A DNA stretch of 64,000 bases from Trichaptum fuscoviolaceum (Eukaryota; Basidiomycota; Agaricomycetes; Hymenochaetales; Trichaptaceae), in assembly GCA_910574455.1 (NCBI GenBank), contig CAJSYZ010000004.1, positions 3,163,528 through 3,227,527 on the forward strand, in the 5' to 3' direction. Positions 11,139 through 21,985 of the stretch are shown here, piece after piece. The stretch's first letter is position 1, and each line of letters begins with the position of its first letter. Position numbers and translations under genes: made by a program. The notes beneath the pieces are model-generated. The model ran no database searches. It worked only from the letters and a program-made list of their open reading frames with translations, and was not told the origin of the DNA.

Positions 11139-12079
11139 TGAAAATATAATAAATGATAAGGGGGTGGGAGTGTAGGGAACCCGATAAGAAATAAAAGAGT
11201 AGTAAAAGAAGACAGAAAGAAGAAGAGAAACAACGAAGGAAACTAGTGAAATAGCCAAACGGCCCTCAAACGTCCGTAGACAGAGTCTTCGCGCGTCCGC
11301 CCAACGCAACCCTTCGCAAGAAGTCCGAAGACAAGAAACAAATCCCAGTAAGAATGGCTATTGAGCCCCGTCGTCTTCTGTCCACCGCGCCCGTCGAGGG
11401 AACTCCAGAAGATATCCTTCAGGCTGTTGAGCCCGTCCGTCGACACCGTTGCCGCCGTAGAGATTCTCACTCTCGCTCACACGTAGTGGTGGTGGGGAGA
11501 AAGAACATAAATTTTCACACGGTGGTACATGCGGTGACTATCACCGGAGTAAAACGCGTGTGAACCGGCTACTCCGGCCACACCTACTGTCCGAGCCCCG
11601 TTGTCTTTGTTCCCGTCCCTCAACTATCAACATAATTCCCACGCCACTCCCGCGCGCCACCACACTCTAAGTGTCCGGCCGGTCGCATGTCCGTGACCTT
11701 GTCCGCTGGCTCGTTTGCTCGTCCGCCCATTGCATTGTCCGTTGTGTGATCGCCGGTGAGCTCTGTGCATTGGCATGTCTATCACTCGTGCTCAGGTACA
11801 GTTTTCCCTCCGCTATTTGGCTTCGAGTGTCGGCCGGCGGCCTTGCTGCTCGTCCGGTGTCCTTCGGGAGCACTGTCTTGCGGCCGTTGGATGTACTTGA
11901 GCGACTCCGCTTTCCGGCATTGCGTCTTCTGCGATGTACTGATGCCCTAGACTTGCTGGTGTACTGCCGAGTCTTGTACTCGAGTAACTCCGGTTTCCGG
12001 GTGCTTACTTTGTCTTCCGGGTGCCACTGTCGTGTCCGGCGGGCTTCGTACGAACACTGGATGGAATCCAAGTGTTACA
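11139..12079 (-). repeat. LTR 1 of tandem element
   Basis: 941 bp, plus-strand TGAAAATATAAT..AAGTGTTACA. Matches LTR2 throughout; long open frames inside it (134 and 164 codons, opposite strands) are conserved only because the LTRs are copies and are not called as genes. Confidence 0.9.
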
Positions 12080-12117
12080 TCTCCCTCCAACTTTTGAATA
12101 GTGACCTCCTGGTCACT
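12080..12117 (-). promoter_or_regulatory. Polypurine tract and conserved stem-loop, internal copy 1
   Basis: In sense, AAAAGTTGGAGGGAGA directly abuts the LTR start and is the plus-strand primer. Just upstream lies AGTGACC-AGGA-GGTCACT, a 7-bp stem with a 4-nt loop (plus strand 12100..12117). The same pair recurs at 15533..15570 and, with loop GGGA, in the divergent element at 62731..62767. Confidence 0.7.
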
Positions 12118-12614
12118 CTGCCTTGCCTGGCTAGCTCGCTTCGAAGTTGGGTGCTGTGTCCGTAGGGTAGATGCTCTGTTTCACTTGGCCTCGATGTCTT
12201 GCGCGCGTTTGAATCGACTAGCTGTCCGTCGTGCATGCTATGCGTCTTGGTGGCTCTTGACTGCTTGAGAAATCGCGAAAATTTTCGGCACCTGACTGGT
12301 CGGTCTCTCGATGGTCATGCGTGTCCCCCCCTCCACCTTTGTCTCCTAACCCCTCTTCACTCCCATTCTTCCTCTTCCTCCTCTTCTTCTCCCAGATCCT
12401 TCTTCCGTCCCTTTCACCCTCCTTTCCTCCCGTCCTCTCCGACTACGCGTCGCGTCCGTGATCTTCCGTAGTTGCCGTTCGTCCGCGTCTTCGCATGTCC
12501 TCCCCATTGCCTTCCCTCTCGTCTCGTCTTCCTCTTCTTCTCTTCCTCTCCCTTTCGTCCACATTACATGCTACTATCTACTAGTTGGTGTTGTTTGTTG
12601 TCTTTTTGCGATGA

Positions 12615-12634
12615 TTTTTTTTTTTTTTTTTTTT
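12615..12634 (-). repeat. Internal A-tract (poly-T on plus strand)
   Basis: Twenty T on the plus strand (21 in the second copy at 16068..16088), downstream of the gag stop in sense. An A-tract sits at the same relative place, after CAAGTTTCAAGTT, in the element at 62211, so it is ancestral to the family. Confidence 0.8.
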
Positions 12635-12845
12635 GAAATAACTTGAAACTTGTCAATGAACGCGAATATGATACGAATAAAATTATGTGTGCCAGGAGGT
12701 AGAGAAAAAAAATTGAATCCATCCATCCGTCTATCTGTGAATCTATAATGAAAGAAATAAAAATGCTTGCTCTAATTCAATGCTTGTGAAAATAAGAGAG
12801 AAATAAAAAAAATGCAATCAAAACACATTAAAAAGTGGTGGCTGC

Positions 12846-14347
12846 TTAAGTCCCCCGTTGCGTGATCGAAGATAAAGAAAAAATATTCCCCCCCATCCAC
12901 GTCTTCGAACCCCGAGGCCGTTGATCTGTTGCTGCTGGTGAATCTGTTCGCGGCCCTTCCATGCTGATCGAATGCGCGCTTGTGTCTTGAACGCCGCTCG
13001 CGTCAGGCTGCCTTCTCATCTCAGCTTCTCGTCCGACCTCCGTGTCCCTTGCCTCGACGCGCTCGCGCTTGTCGCCTTCAGCGTAAGAAGTCTCGGATGC
13101 CGTGTTGAATGCAGACTCGTCATTGTCCTCTTCCTGATCGAGTATGCTGGCCGCTCTGGTTCCTCGCCGATTCTGCTTTGCTAGCTCTCTACGCAGCTGG
13201 TCGACGATCGCCTCCAGTTTTTGGACACGAAGACGCAGTTCCTGCAGTTCCAGATCTCTCTTGCTTGCAGCTTTGACCGGCGCATCTGTCGGACGCGTCT
13301 CTGCTTCGTCTACATGTCCGTCGGCCCTCAAGACTAGTCCTCGAGGTCGCTCCTTCATTTCCTTCTCGCGTGCCTTCGCCCCTCCTGCTGCCAGTCTATT
13401 CGCGCTGCTCTGGACCGGTGCTCTGCTCGACTTTGCTTCTGATGCGCTCTGTCGGCCTACAGTCGTCCACGCGGATACTATCTGAGCCCTATCCGACTGT
13501 TCAGCTCGATGATGTCTTGGTGTGCTGCCCCAGACGACGCTCCCGGCTCGCGCTCGCTCGCAGAGACTCTTCCCCCACATAAACGGTAGTTCCGAACCGT
13601 CTGGCCTGACCACCCGGAACCCCGCACCCAACCTGCACAACCCGCGCGCGATGTCCGCGCGCAGATCCCAACACTCCCGCTTCCGGTGCCCCGGACGCCA
13701 GCAGTAGTAGCACCCGAGCCCACCGCGGCTCGTGCCTGCTCTACTCCGTGCCATCGCGGCCCCCCCATCGCTTGCTCCCTCGGAGCCCTCTCTTGCGCGC
13801 CCCTTCCCTTCGATTCCTGCACAACCGGCGGCGGCGTTCCCAGCGTTTGCGCTTCTTGAGGAGAGTCTACCGGCTTCTTCATAGTCGTCTCCTGCACTAC
13901 CACTGGTACCGGTGCTTGCGCTTCTTGAGGACGATTCCCCGGTTCCTTCGAACCCATCTCCCGTACGACCAGCGACGACATCCCCAGTGTTTGCGCTTCT
14001 TGAGGAGAGTCTACCGGCTTCTGTTCTTCATGCCCACTCCACCTCTTCGTCCACTCCTGCAGACCCTTGCGCTTTAGCCACGCAAGATATTCTGGATCCC
14101 CCTCTTCCATCTTCTTCACAAAAACCTGAGTCCGTAACACCACCCCCACCATTTCGTCTATCAACTCGTCCCTCAACATGCAGTCCAGGGGCATCCACCC
14201 GTCGGTCCCCTTCAATTCCCCTACAGGTCCGTCGAACCCAAACCTCAGAACCATCAAATCCATCTGATTCCGCTTTTCCGTAACCAACTCTATCAGTTCC
14301 CCTCGAGACTTGCCACTGTAATGCTTTCGAAGCTCTTCCACAGTCAT
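12846..14347 (-). CDS. Gag-like protein of tandem element, copy 1 (two overlapping frames)
   Basis: Two overlapping frames, 13478..14347 and 12846..13754. The first (start MTVEELRKHYSGK, by alignment to the intact homologue at 60075) has a helical N-terminal domain and three copies of a (S/P)PQEAQ repeat. The second carries the zinc knuckle CYYCWRPGHRKREC (C-x2-C-x4-H-x4-C), a conserved segment ELPFMWGKSLCERAR and a coiled coil (LRLRVQKLEAIVDQLRREL). The frames meet at a run of seven G in sense (plus strand 13760..13766). There the in-frame heptamer G-GGG-GGG would allow a -1 shift giving exactly the protein order of the intact homologue; a plain 1-nt deletion is the simpler alternative. Nucleic-acid binding and particle formation are the expected roles. 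Confidence 0.8.
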
Positions 14348-14591
14348 CCCCAACACTCCCCATCAAGCAACTAGTTCATCCATCTTTCAACCAGACCTTG
14401 CTTTGTTCTGCTTGGTCTTCTCCTTCAACACTAATTCGAACCCTTCCCTGCCGGTTCAGTGTCTTGTCACTAGTTCCTTTTCACTATTTCTTTTTCTCAA
14501 TGAAAATCTGTAAACTACTTTGCCCGAAGGGCAACAATAAATCTTTTGGGGTTATACACAAAAGAACCACCCCCTCGCGGTGGGCTCCAGA

Positions 14592-15532
14592 TGAAAATAT
14601 AATAAATGATAAGGGGGTGGGAGTGTAGGGAACCCGATAAGAAATAAAAGAGTAGTAAAAGAAGACAGAAAGAAGAAGAGAAACAACGAAGGAAACTAGT
14701 GAAATAGCCAAACGGCCCTCAAACGTCCGTAGACAGAGTCTTCGCGCGTCCGCCCAACGCAACCCTTCGCAAGAAGTCCGAAGACAAGAAACAAATCCCA
14801 GTAAGAATGGCTATTGAGCCCCGTCGTCTTCTGTCCACCGCGCCCGTCGAGGGAACTCCAGAAGATATCCTTCAGGCTGTTGAGCCCGTCCGTCGACACC
14901 GTTGCCGCCGTAGAGATTCTCACTCTCGCTCACACGTAGTGGTGGTGGGGAGAAAGAACATAAATTTTCACACGGTGGTACATGCGGTGACTATCACCGG
15001 AGTAAAACGCGTGTGAACCGGCTACTCCGGCCACACCTACTGTCCGAGCCCCGTTGTCTTTGTTCCCGTCCCTCAACTATCAACATAATTCCCACGCCAC
15101 TCCCGCGCGCCACCACACTCTAAGTGTCCGGCCGGTCGCATGTCCGTGACCTTGTCCGCTGGCTCGTTTGCTCGTCCGCCCATTGCATTGTCCGTTGTGT
15201 GATCGCCGGTGAGCTCTGTGCATTGGCATGTCTATCACTCGTGCTCAGGTACAGTTTTCCCTCCGCTATTTGGCTTCGAGTGTCGGCCGGCGGCCTTGCT
15301 GCTCGTCCGGTGTCCTTCGGGAGCACTGTCTTGCGGCCGTTGGATGTACTTGAGCGACTCCGCTTTCCGGCATTGCGTCTTCTGCGATGTACTGATGCCC
15401 TAGACTTGCTGGTGTACTGCCGAGTCTTGTACTCGAGTAACTCCGGTTTCCGGGTGCTTACTTTGTCTTCCGGGTGCCACTGTCGTGTCCGGCGGGCTTC
15501 GTACGAACACTGGATGGAATCCAAGTGTTACA
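14592..15532 (-). repeat. LTR 2 (shared middle LTR)
   Basis: 941 bp, same boundaries and sequence as LTR1. It serves both as the 5' LTR of internal copy 1 (primer site adjoining at 14573-14589) and as the 3' LTR of internal copy 2 (polypurine tract at 15533). Confidence 0.9.
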
Positions 15533-16271
15533 TCTCCCTCCAACTTTTGAATAGTGACCTCCTGGTCACTCTGCCTTGCCTGGCTAGCTCGCTTCGAAGT
15601 TGGGTGCTGTGTCCGTAGGGTAGATGCTCTGTTTCACTTGGCCTCGATGTCTTGCGCGCGTTTGAATCGACTAGCTGTCCGTCGTGCATGCTATGCGTCT
15701 TGGTGGCTCTTGACTGCTTGAGAAATCGCGAAAATTTTCGGCACCTGACTGGTCGGTCTCTCGATGGTCATGCGTGTCTCCCCCCTCCACCTTTGTCTCC
15801 TAACCCCTCTTCACTCCCATTCTTCCTCTTCCTCCTCTTCTTCTCCCAGATCCTTCTTCCGTCCCTTTCACCCTCCTTTCCTCCCGTCCTCTCCGACTAC
15901 GCGTCGCGTCCGTGATCTTCCGTAGTTGCCGTTCGTCCGCGTCTTCGCATGTCCTCCCCATTGCCTTCCCTCTCGTCTCGTCTTCCTCTTCTTCTCTTCC
16001 TCTCCCTTTCGTCCACATTACATGCTACTACTACTAGTTGGTGTTGTTTGTTGTCTTTTTGCGATGATTTTTTTTTTTTTTTTTTTTTGAAATAACTTGA
16101 AACTTGTCAATGAACGCGAATATGATACGAATAAAATTATGTGTGCCAGGAGGTAGAGAAAAAAAATTGAATCCATCCATCCGTCTATCTGTGAATCTAT
16201 AATGAAAGAAATAAAAATGCTTGCTCTAATTCAATGCTTGTGAAAATAAGAGAGAAATAAAAAAAATGCAA

Positions 16272-17803
16272 TCAAAACACATTAAAAAGTGGTGGCTGCT
16301 TAAGTCCCCGTTGCGTGATCGAAGATAAAGAAAAAATATTCCCCCCCATCCACGTCTTCGAACCCCGAGGCCGTTGATCTGTTGCTGCTGGTGAATCTGT
16401 TCGCGGCCCTTCCATGCTGATCGAATGCGCGCTTGTGTCTTGAACGCCGCTCGCGTCAGGCTGCCTTCTCATCTCAGCTTCTCGTCCGACCTCCGTGTCC
16501 CTTGCCTCGACGCGCTCGCGCTTGTCGCCTTCAGCGTAAGAAGTCTCGGATGCCGTGTTGAATGCAGACTCGTCATTGTCCTCTTCCTGATCGAGTATGC
16601 TGGCCGCTCTGGTTCCTCGCCGATTCTGCTTTGCTAGCTCTCTACGCAGCTGGTCGACGATCGCCTCCAGTTTTTGGACACGAAGACGCAGTTCCTGCAG
16701 TTCCAGATCTCTCTTGCTTGCAGCTTTGACCGGCGCATCTGTCGGACGCGTCTCTGCTTCGTCTACATGTCCGTCGGCCCTCAAGACTAGTCCTCGAGGT
16801 CGCTCCTTCATTTCCTTCTCGCGTGCCTTCGCCCCTCCTGCTGCCAGTCTATTCGCGCTGCTCTGGACCGGTGCTCTGCTCGACTTTGCTTCTGATGCGC
16901 TCTGTCGGCCTACAGTCGTCCACGCGGATACTATCTGAGCCCTATCCGACTGTTCAGCTCGATGATGTCTTGGTGTGCTGCCCCAGACGACGCTCCCGGC
17001 TCGCGCTCGCTCGCAGAGACTCTTCCCCCACATAAACGGTAGTTCCGAACCGTCTGGCCTGACCACCCGGAACCCCGCACCCAACCTGCACAACCCGCGC
17101 GCGATGTCCGCGCGCAGATCCCAACACTCCCGCTTCCGGTGCCCCGGACGCCAGCAGTAGTAGCACCCGAGCCCACCGCGGCTCGTGCCTGCTCTACTCC
17201 GTGCCATCGCGGCCCCCCCATATCGCTTTGCTCCCTCGGAGCCCTCTCTTGCGCGCCCCTTCCCTTCGATTCCTGCACAACCGGCGGCGGCGTTCCCAGC
17301 GTTTGCGCTTCTTGAGGAGAGTCTACCGGCTTCTTCATAGTCGTCTCCTGCACTACCACTGGTACCGGTGCTTGCGCTTCTTGAGGACGATTCCCCGGTT
17401 CCTTCGAACCCATCTCCCGTACGACCAGCGACGACATCCCCAGTGTTTGCGCTTCTTGAGGAGAGTCTACCGGCTTCTGTTCTTCATGCCCACTCCACCT
17501 CTTCGTCCACTCCTGCAGACCCTTGCGCTTTAGCCACGCAAGATATTCTGGATCCCCCTCTTCCATCTTCTTCACAAAAACCTGAGTCCGTAACACCACC
17601 CCCACCATTTCGTCTATCAACTCGTCCCTCAACATGCAGTCCAGGGGCATCCACCCGTCGGTCCCCTTCAATTCCCCTACAGGTCCGTCGAACCCAAACC
17701 TCAGAACCATCAAATCCATCTGATTCCGCTTTTCCGTAACCAACTCTATCAGTTCCCCTCGAGACTTGCCACTGTAATGCTTTCGAAGCTCTTCCACAGT
17801 CAT
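16272..17803 (-). CDS. Gag-like protein of tandem element, copy 2
   Basis: Same two-frame organisation as copy 1 (frames 16931..17803 and 16272..17207), again joined at a seven-G run (17213..17219). Next to the run this copy has three extra bases compared with copy 1, in two separate insertions that together keep both frames. A one-base difference in a C-run near the 3' end changes the last residues (ending RGLKQPPLFNVF instead of RGT). Domains: helical N-terminus, three PQEAQ repeats, CCHC knuckle, coiled coil. Confidence 0.8.
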
Positions 17804-18047
17804 CCCCAACACTCCCCATCAAGCAACTAGTTCATCCATCTTTCAACCAGACCTTGCTTTGTTCTGCTTGGTCTTCTCCTTCAACACTAATTCGAACCCT
17901 TCCCTGCCGGTTCAGTGTCTTGTCACTAGTTCCTTTTCACTATTTCTTTTTCTCAATGAAAATCTGTAAACTACTTTGCCCGAAGGGCAACAATAAATCT
18001 TTTGGGGTTATACACAAAAGAACCACCCCCTCGCGGTGGGCTCCAGA

Positions 18048-18992
18048 TGAAAATATAATAAATGATAAGGGGGTGGGAGTGTAGGGAACCCGATAAGAAA
18101 TAAAAGAGTAGTAAAAGAAGACAGAAAGAAGAAGAGAGAGAAACAACGAAGGAAACTAGTGAAATAGCCAAACGGCCCTCAAACGTCCGTAGACAGAGTC
18201 TTCGCGCGTCCGCCCAACGCAACCCTTCGCAAGAAGTCCGAAGACAAGAAACAAATCCCAGTAAGAATGGCTATTGAGCCCCGTCGTCTTCTGTCCACCG
18301 CGCCCGTCGAGGGAACTCCAGAAGATATCCTTCAGGCTGTTGAGCCCGTCCGTCGACACCGTTGCCGCCGTAGAGATTCTCACTCTCGCTCACACGTAGT
18401 GGTGGTGGGGAGAAAGAACATAAATTTTCACACGGTGGTACATGCGGTGACTATCACCGGAGTAAAACGCGTGTGAACCGGCTACTCCGGCCACACCTAC
18501 TGTCCGAGCCCCGTTGTCTTTGTTCCCGTCCCTCAACTATCAACATAATTCCCACGCCACTCCCGCGCGCCACCACACTCTAAGTGTCCGGCCGGTCGCA
18601 TGTCCGTGACCTTGTCCGCTGGCTCGTTTGCTCGTCCGCCCATTGCATTGTCCGTTGTGTGATCGCCGGTGAGCTCTGTGCATTGGCATGTCTATCACTC
18701 GTGCTCAGGTACAGTTTTCCCTCCGCTATTTGGCTTCGAGTGTCGGCCGGCGGCCTTGCTGCTCGTCCGGTGTCCTTCGGGAGCACTGTCTTGCGGCCGT
18801 TGGATGTACTTGAGCGACTCCGCTTTCCGGCATTGCGTCTTCTGCGATGTACTGATGCCCTAGACTTGCTGGTGTACTGCCGAGTCTTGTACTCGAGTAA
18901 CTCCGGTTTCCGGGTGCTTACTTTGTCTTCCGGGTGCCACTGTCGTGTCCGGCGGGCTTCGTACGAACACTGGATGGAATCCAAGTGTTACA
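18048..18992 (-). repeat. LTR 3 (5' LTR in sense orientation)
   Basis: 945 bp, identical in layout to LTR1/2 with a 4-bp GAGA insertion near 18135. Ends at TGTTACA on the plus strand; flanking host sequence CCGGGGGTGCGG follows. Confidence 0.9.
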
Positions 18993-21700
18993 CCGGGGGT
19001 GCGGGACGCTCTCGTCATTGCAAGCGACGGTGCTCGAGGTGCTAACGACATCTTTCGACCACCAGACTATTAAGAAAAGAAGGTGAATGCTCACGTTTAG
19101 AGTGTATCAATCGACTCTCACTTACTTCATTATCAGCCACCAGCAACTGCCTCTTGCGATTAAAGGTAGCGGATCCAATCTCCGGCTGCAACACGTCAGA
19201 AAGCTGTTATCCATGGCAAGTGAGCAGATCGAAAAGAAGCACTTACCGTCGTGTCGGCCTCAGGCCGATAAGGAATATCAGAGGGGTTCCTCTTCTTACT
19301 CAAGTCCTTTCCGCCTGATCAGATACGAACTTGAAATGCCAATTACCATAGAATTGACACTTACTGTGGCACCGGCCTGTGTGTCCATGTCAATCAACAA
19401 TGACTTATTGATCTTGACAGTCTTATTAGCCTATTGAGATGGTTCAAATTAAGTAAACATGAAATGAAGGAATTCATTGCACGTGAAGGTAGAAGAATTA
19501 CCACATTAACCTGAGAGTCGGTGTCTGGTGGCGACTTCCTCTTTCCGTTCTTTGTGACTGTGATGTCCTATTCATATGCACACATTAGCGATCAACTCGA
19601 AGTGAAGAAGGAAACGAATAGTTGCTACAGGAGAGCACCGGAAGTGAGCCTACGGTGCATCGACGCTCACACATACCTGTACACGGGGTTCCAAAGCTAG
19701 TGATCGCACCTTACAACCATAAATAAAGGGGGGAACGAGAGAAGTTGAAATAAGATAGACTTACCGGTGCGCTAAGCTGCGAGTTAGCAGTCCTCTTGTT
19801 TGCATCCTATGCAAATACCAATTCAGCAATGAAGGATATAGAATGAAGATCACTGTGCTTCGCTGTCTGGCACTCACCTGTCCACCTGGTTTTATCTCGT
19901 TGTTCTTATCCTCGAGTACGGGAAGGGATTGCTTAGTAGAATGAAAAATGAAAAATGATATGACATCGCTTACCGTTGAAACCTGCGACCCGGAAAGAGT
20001 GTCATGCAATAACTTCCTTTTCTTCGAGTTGAGGTTGCTGCTACCTCCATCCTGTTCATGACACGGCAGTTGGCAGATAAATAATAACGAAGGGATATGA
20101 ACAAACGGTCATGGAGTAACTGACGTGAATCGAACAGAAATAAGTCGTACTCACACAAGCTTGAGCCGGCCTTGTTAGCCTCTTCGGATTGCTTCCGCCC
20201 TATAAACAAGTTATTCAGACTGCATTTGCCATTCTAATGCTCCGTCAACTCACAACATTTGATTCCGAATCGACAAGATGTGCCTTCTGTTGCACACTGA
20301 TTGTGCTATTTTTTACACCATGATAGCTTGTAAGGGTGATTGTTTCTCCTTCATCCTCCCAGGGACTTAAGTTTTCATCATCTGGCAATGAGATGGTGTG
20401 TCTGGTGTAGCTTTGCGTCAGCAAGGCTCATAATACAGTGGTAACAAGGACAAGAGCGTCAATATTGCAGGTGAAGGACTTCCAAGTCGGGTCTTGGCCC
20501 GGGAGCGTCACGGTCAACTTGAACCGCTGGCACCGTGACCGCAGTGACACTGGCAGCCTGAGTGGCAGGCTCATTAGTAATCTAGTACTACTACTAGTAG
20601 TAGTCGGGATGATGTTTAATCGCACTCACCATTACATTGACTTGACAGTACAAGATACTGATTCAGACGCAATGCAAGATTCAAACTTCAAACTCACAAA
20701 TTGATCCTTTCTGAGTCTATCCCTGCCACTGGCACCTCAAGACCTCCACCCTCTTCACCGATGAAAGTGGAATCATCTGTGTTGCGAAGCGCCCTGACAG
20801 GGCGTTTTGTCTTGTCGTTCCGCCTTGACGTAGCGGGCGAGTCTATTATGTCCGTTTCTTCACCAGAAAGACTCTCGTTCGGTCCTGCAGGAGCGTGAAA
20901 GAATGCGTCGCTGGGAGTGGCGGCAGACCTGGACATCTTTGCGGTCTGCACACGTGTGCAAAATGGAAGTTCACCTTTGGAGTCTTCTTTCCTAGCTTTT
21001 TTTGCAGGCTTCCTGTTTGGCTCATCCATACTCGCTGCTTCGCATTAACGTGAGTCACAGGGTTCAACCTCCAAGCTTTGAGATCGTCTGAAAATGTATA
21101 GGTAATGTTACTCACGAATATCCAAGTCTTCGTTGTGTCCATCTTCACAATCCGATATGTCTTTAACATCGTTCTTCGAGTCTGTTTATGCCAGTTCAAA
21201 TCTGTGTCATCACTGATCTAAAGTTGAAGACTTACAACTAGATTCGCCTTTTGGCTTTCTACGTCCACGTTTGCCAGTGAGTTTGGGCACTGTTGAGCCC
21301 ATCTGGGTGCGTGTCTCAAGAGCCTTCGACAAGTTGTTTTCAAGCTCTACGGTCTCTAGCATCGCTGCTTCTTGGTTCTCTGCTGCAGTCACCTTCTTGC
21401 GAACCTTGTCAGCTGCCTCTTGTTCTTTTGCTGCCCGTTTTTGCTCCGCAGCGAGTTTTTTCCTCTCTTTCGCAACCGCGACTTGCTGGGCCGCAGCTCT
21501 GCGGAAAGCTGTCCGCTCTTCCTTCTGCTTTTCCTTCTCTTCCTTCTCCTTCAATGCCTCATCCCGCCTTTCTGCCTGCCGTACTTTCCTTTTCTCTTTT
21601 TCTTCCTTCTCCCGCAATATCTCCTCCTGTGTTCGTCTTGTTCTGAGTTGGTCAACAACTGCTCCGGGGTGCTTTTCCCTGTTCTTAGCCCTTGTCTGTC
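18993..21700 (-). pseudogene. Plavaka companion gene, 5' part: Lys/Arg- and Glu-rich, many tiny exons
   Basis: Unknown function; divergent from the transposase. The first long exon (21210..about 21700) encodes a highly charged coiled coil (from AKNREKHPGAVVDQLRTRR through EKEEKEKQKEERTAF to GKRGRRKPKGESS); no ATG in frame was found upstream, so a leader exon is likely. It is followed by roughly a dozen very short exons, each ending at a GTAAGT/GTGAGT-type donor; examples are KPAKKARKEDSKG (about 21000), DGGSSNLNSKKRKLLHD (about 20010), DITVTKNGKRKSPPD (about 19530), GGKDLSKKRNPSD (about 19290) and SLAPRAPSLAMTRASRTPG (about 19000). The basic patches resemble nuclear localisation signals. The gene is cut by the LTR element at 18992 and its acidic tail lies at 10864..11138. 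It is inferred to be a nuclear partner of the transposase; the insertion makes it a likely pseudogene. Confidence 0.55.
20440..20700. repeat. Short-word patch A
   Basis: Dense in the recurring words CAACTTGAA, CACTGGCAGCCTGAGTGGCA, CTAGTACTACTACTAGTAG and TTCAAACTTCAAACTC. The same vocabulary recurs at 21835, 28373, 29440 and 63960 in other orders and orientations. Non-coding as far as I can tell. Confidence 0.55.
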
Positions 21701-21834
21701 ATTGAGTTGACATTTTGTGCAGTGTTTTGAGACTTGTATGATGATAAGATGTGTCGAAGGTGCAAGTTCAAGATCAGGGAGGCGGGGGCGTCTATCTTAG
21801 ACAAGTTGAAAATTTACGCCCACTACTACCGTGA

Positions 21835-21985
21835 CTACTCTATGACTAATTTTAACTCAGGTTCAAGTTCACTGGCACTCCGAGTCCGAGTCACTGCCAG
21901 TGCTAGCAGCCTGCCAGTGCCAGTGAGGCTCAGCTGTGAGTCCCAATTGTCGACGTGTACTACTACTGAGGTTACATTCAAGTTG
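21835..21985. repeat. Short-word patch B in the divergent promoter
   Basis: Lies just upstream of the transposase ATG and between two divergently transcribed genes. Contains AGGTTCAAGTTC, CACTGGCA, CCGAGTCCGAGTC, GCCAGTGCCAGTGAG, TACTACTACTGAGG and TTCAAGTTG, the same words as the other patches. Confidence 0.6.

Larger units (their letters stand above)
11139..18992 (-). mobile_element. Tandem gag-only LTR retrotransposon (LTR-int-LTR-int-LTR)
   Basis: Three near-identical LTRs at 11139, 14592 and 18048 separate two near-identical internal regions (period 3453-3456 bp). Termini are TG..CA (sense: TGTAACACTT..TATTTTCA). Downstream of the LTRs in sense is a tRNA-type primer site TGGAGCCCACCGCGAGG (+ strand complement about 14573-14589 and 18029-18045). 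Each internal region carries one gag gene and no protease, reverse transcriptase, RNase H or integrase. This is a TR-GAG-type non-autonomous element duplicated in tandem, most simply by unequal exchange between LTRs. It lies in an exon of the Plavaka companion gene; the flanks in sense are CCGG before and ACGG after, a 4-bp target duplication with one mismatch. Confidence 0.88.

Noticed and set aside
11667..12165. 134- and 164-codon frames on opposite strands, present three times
   Set aside because: They lie inside the LTRs and are repeated only because the LTRs are copies; each overlaps the other and neither has a domain.
21271..21710. Three hydrophobic Ser/Phe-rich plus-strand frames resembling membrane proteins
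   Set aside because: Antisense of the Lys/Glu-rich coiled-coil exon of the Plavaka companion gene; biased codons on one strand produce them.
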